Source: Seminavis robusta (taxonomy: Eukaryota > Bacillariophyta > Bacillariophyceae > Naviculales > Naviculaceae). Taken from it: DNA of 64,000 nucleotides. Made by a program: the position numbers and the translations under genes. Below, in pieces: positions 61,600-64,000 of this stretch. A model generated the notes under the pieces. The model was not told where the DNA came from. It ran no database searches and saw only the letters and a list, made by a program, of their open reading frames with translations. The DNA lies in assembly GCA_903772945.1 (NCBI GenBank), contig CAICTM010000284.1, positions 17,006 to 81,005 of the forward strand, written 5' to 3'. Position 1 is the stretch's first letter. Every line of letters begins with the position of its first letter.

Positions 61600-64000
61600 T
61601 AAAAGCTAGATTCCTAATGGTTTCTTTGGTTGCCAATTCATAACCTTTCTATCTAATCAGTTACTTTATCTAGTGATCTAATATGCTCCAAGTAAATCAC
61701 CAAGTCCTTGAGGACTTAGCGCAAAATTCACCAAGTCGCTTGAGGATGCTTCTGCACCAGAGACAGCCGGCTTGAGTGGGGCTTGGATAACAGAGGTGCG
61801 ACCGATTCGATTTGAATAATAAATAACAACTCACCTGTTGAGGTCCTAGCTCGGAATTCTCTCCTGAATACCATAGGAAGACAATGAAGGAGAGAAGTCA
61901 GCGCTGCACCTTCAACAACACTCTTGATAATAGGATTACCTCATTGCGATTGATTCGATCGATCCGTCAATCGATCGGTCGGTCGATTGGATAAAGCACT
62001 CATCATTGTTGGCTGTTGGTCAAGCTGGTATTTCTCTCATGTTTGCCATACGAATTCAATGAGGTAGAGAAGTCAGTGCTGTGCCTTCAATAATAATAGA
62101 CTTGATAATAGGCTTACCGTGTCCTAATAGTAGTACCAGTAGTAGCGATCGGCCGCTCCTCCACCATTGTCTTGCTGTGGTGCGCTAGTAGTGGTGTGTG
62201 ATTCAACCGCAGTACGGTATGGTACCCGGACCACAGGAGCATCACTCGAGTGCATGCGAGGTGGGCCTGTGCTTTTGAAAGAGTGAAGTGACGAGAATTC
62301 TGTTTTGTGAGTTTGAATCTTTTACTGTGGAAAAGCAGCACTCTCCAATGCCACTTGGCGCCACAGTGTTCAAGTAATCTTTTCTGGACACACGGATTGG
62401 GAACTTCCTTTGGAACCACACCTGGAGGTTTAGGTTGTGTGCCTGGGGCTAGGAGATACAAAAAAGGAGGTCAAAAAAGATAGTTCCATAATGAGGAGAA
62501 AGGCATGTTGTCAATCTAGAACCATTGAGGGTACCAGTAGTCTAGAGAACCTGCAGTCCAGATTACAAGAAATGGCTCAAATCTAGAAGAAATTTGGTTG
62601 CGGATTCACAAGCAAAAGGTTGAGTATGGGAACATCCATACATGAGGATTCTACAACTACCTACAATTGTGCTTCTTAGATGCACACTCCTCATTGCTTG
62701 AAAGCAACAGTTGTCAGATGTGAGCAGGATGATCCCAAAGAGCAAGAGGCCAAAGCTTGATCATTCTCCCAAAGTACTCTCGAGTGAAATTTTGGAACGT
62801 ACCAAGAGGATTAGAGATGATGTGAATAAGATCAAAGGCAATGCTGGATGCTGTAAACGAGAATAAGGAAAGCTGCTTCTACAGGGAAAACCACAACTGC
62901 AGCAGCAATGACATCATCACAGAACTTCTAGAAGGAGGAAAATCCAGCTTCTTGAATAGGAAAATGGATCACTCGCTCTCACAGTGGAATTCAGAATGCA
63001 GGTTAAGAAGGTGTAAGTTGCTTGTAGTACTGGCTAGCTTGCACTGGTCTTTGATGGCTGGCGGCTTGCTTGAATACTGCTCTGATGCACTCATACTACT
63101 TTCTTCAACAACAACTTGATCATCCTTATCTTCAACTCGGCCACTAATCCCTCGCTTCCTCCCCCACGCTTCCTCCCCCATGTTGCTCCTTCCTAATAGA
63201 GAAACAAGACGGCGCTCCCAGACAGGCCATTCAAGATTCATCGAGAGTTCTACTGGTGTCGAAATTTTAACAATCCTTGGTATGGGATATATCATTGAGA
63301 GTAGGGGCATCATTAACCAACTCTACAGTCAGGTGGACAATATGTTTCCGAAGGACACGATGAACAGCTTCAGTTGGCAAGAAGACACCTGGCTGAAAAA
63401 CTCTGTAATAAGTAAGTTATTTCACTGGAATCTTTGGAATATTCTTTGCTCTTGGATTACCATCCAACATGAGCCTCGCACAGAACAATATACTAGCTAA
63501 CCTTCTTTGTTGCCCATTCTTCTGCAAAGATAAATTAAGGAACAAATGCACAACTCAAAAGGATTGTCGTACAGCTCTACTAAAGTTACCATACACTGAA
63601 GATGATGCGTTGCAACGAGGGGGTAACACAACAGCTACAGTGTCCTTGCTATTTTCTTCCTGGATGGACATTTCAGGAGCCCCGATTGGAGAGCCCGATG
63701 CAATATGGACTTTAGAGCTGGAGTATCTAAGTCGCCACAGATGTTTTGCCGATATATGTCCACTACCGCTACTCTCCTCTGGGAGAGAAATGAGTCCCCA
63801 CAACATCATGACTCTGCAATCGCTTATCACAAGAACTACCATCAGCAAAAGCACATCATGAGCACAAATTAACACAAGATGTCGCAGGAATATAAGCACC
63901 AAGAAATACAAGATATTCGAGGATTGGTTCAATCAGGGGGCTGCCTAAGTCAGTCAGTCCGCTCTGGCCAAGTGGGAGTTGTTTGCAGATTCATAGACAC
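61600..64000. other. Right arm, outer part: weak protein-like frames
   Basis: Plus strand: TIEGTSSLENLQSRLQEM-stop near 62520-62585, VSRMIPKSKRPKLDHSPKV and ILERTKRIRDDVNKIKGN near 62720-62850, 62841-63119, and 63469-63861 (LPYTEDDALQRGGNTTATV). All are interrupted by stops or shifts and are mirrored in the left arm. No domain recognised, and I cannot decide the coding strand for the last one. An ATCGATCGG-rich palindromic run lies at 61955-61990. Confidence 0.3.

Larger units (their letters stand above)
56417..64000. repeat. Right arm of a giant palindrome (runs off the window)
   Basis: Reverse complement of 47841-55397, 7584 bp visible. The inner end is at GCAATCACTCAGCC (56417). Differences from the left arm include CCAACC/CCACC near 57210, a run of A residues near 59380 and several small indels around 56760 and 59620. 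Confidence 0.97.

Noticed and set aside
47841-64000. Palindrome as a simple assembly mirror
   Set aside because: Not excluded, but the arms differ by substitutions and indels and are separated by a unique 1.0-kb spacer, which a mirrored assembly would not create.

Overview
The window looks like nuclear DNA of a diatom. Evidence: a fucoxanthin-chlorophyll a/c antenna gene with a bipartite plastid leader (AAFAP), another plastid-type leader on an ApaG-domain protein, short GT-AG introns, a nuclear tRNA-Trp, and transposons of types known from stramenopiles. I cannot name the species.

Left third (1-13.2 kb): mobile-element territory. A minus-strand Ty3/gypsy element runs off the left edge. Next comes a Crypton-type tyrosine-recombinase transposon, a decayed Rep (SF3 helicase) gene of the kind carried by small circular ssDNA viruses with a small zinc-ribbon ORF beside it, an inverted repeat enclosing a CATGCCCTTAA repeat cluster, an internally deleted gypsy copy, and the 3' end of a GIY-YIG retroelement.

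Middle (13.2-38.7 kb): ordinary gene space. It holds tRNA-Trp(CCA); a six-exon PIMT-like methyltransferase with an acidic tail; a 1615-aa intronless multidomain glycosyltransferase; a BTB protein divergent from the four-exon FCP gene; a four-exon CAMK-like kinase with a large insert in the N-lobe; a frameshifted ankyrin-like gene; a plastid-targeted double ApaG protein; and a two-exon membrane-anchored sulfotransferase. I see no operons. The tight pairs are divergent (BTB/FCP) or convergent (GT/BTB).

Right (38.7-64 kb): accessory DNA. A gypsy element (40.4-44.8 kb) lies between two truncated genes. Then a very large palindrome begins: arms of at least 7.5 kb (47841-55397 and 56417-64000) face each other across a 1.0-kb repeat-rich spacer, and the right arm runs off the window. 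Both arms carry the same decayed, unrecognised protein-like frames plus a LINE 3' fragment. The two gypsy elements with both LTRs each combine two different LTR subfamilies and lack target-site duplications, which points to recombination between elements.

Exon boundaries come from GT-AG sites and reading-phase agreement only. Domain calls are from motifs read by eye; no search was run.
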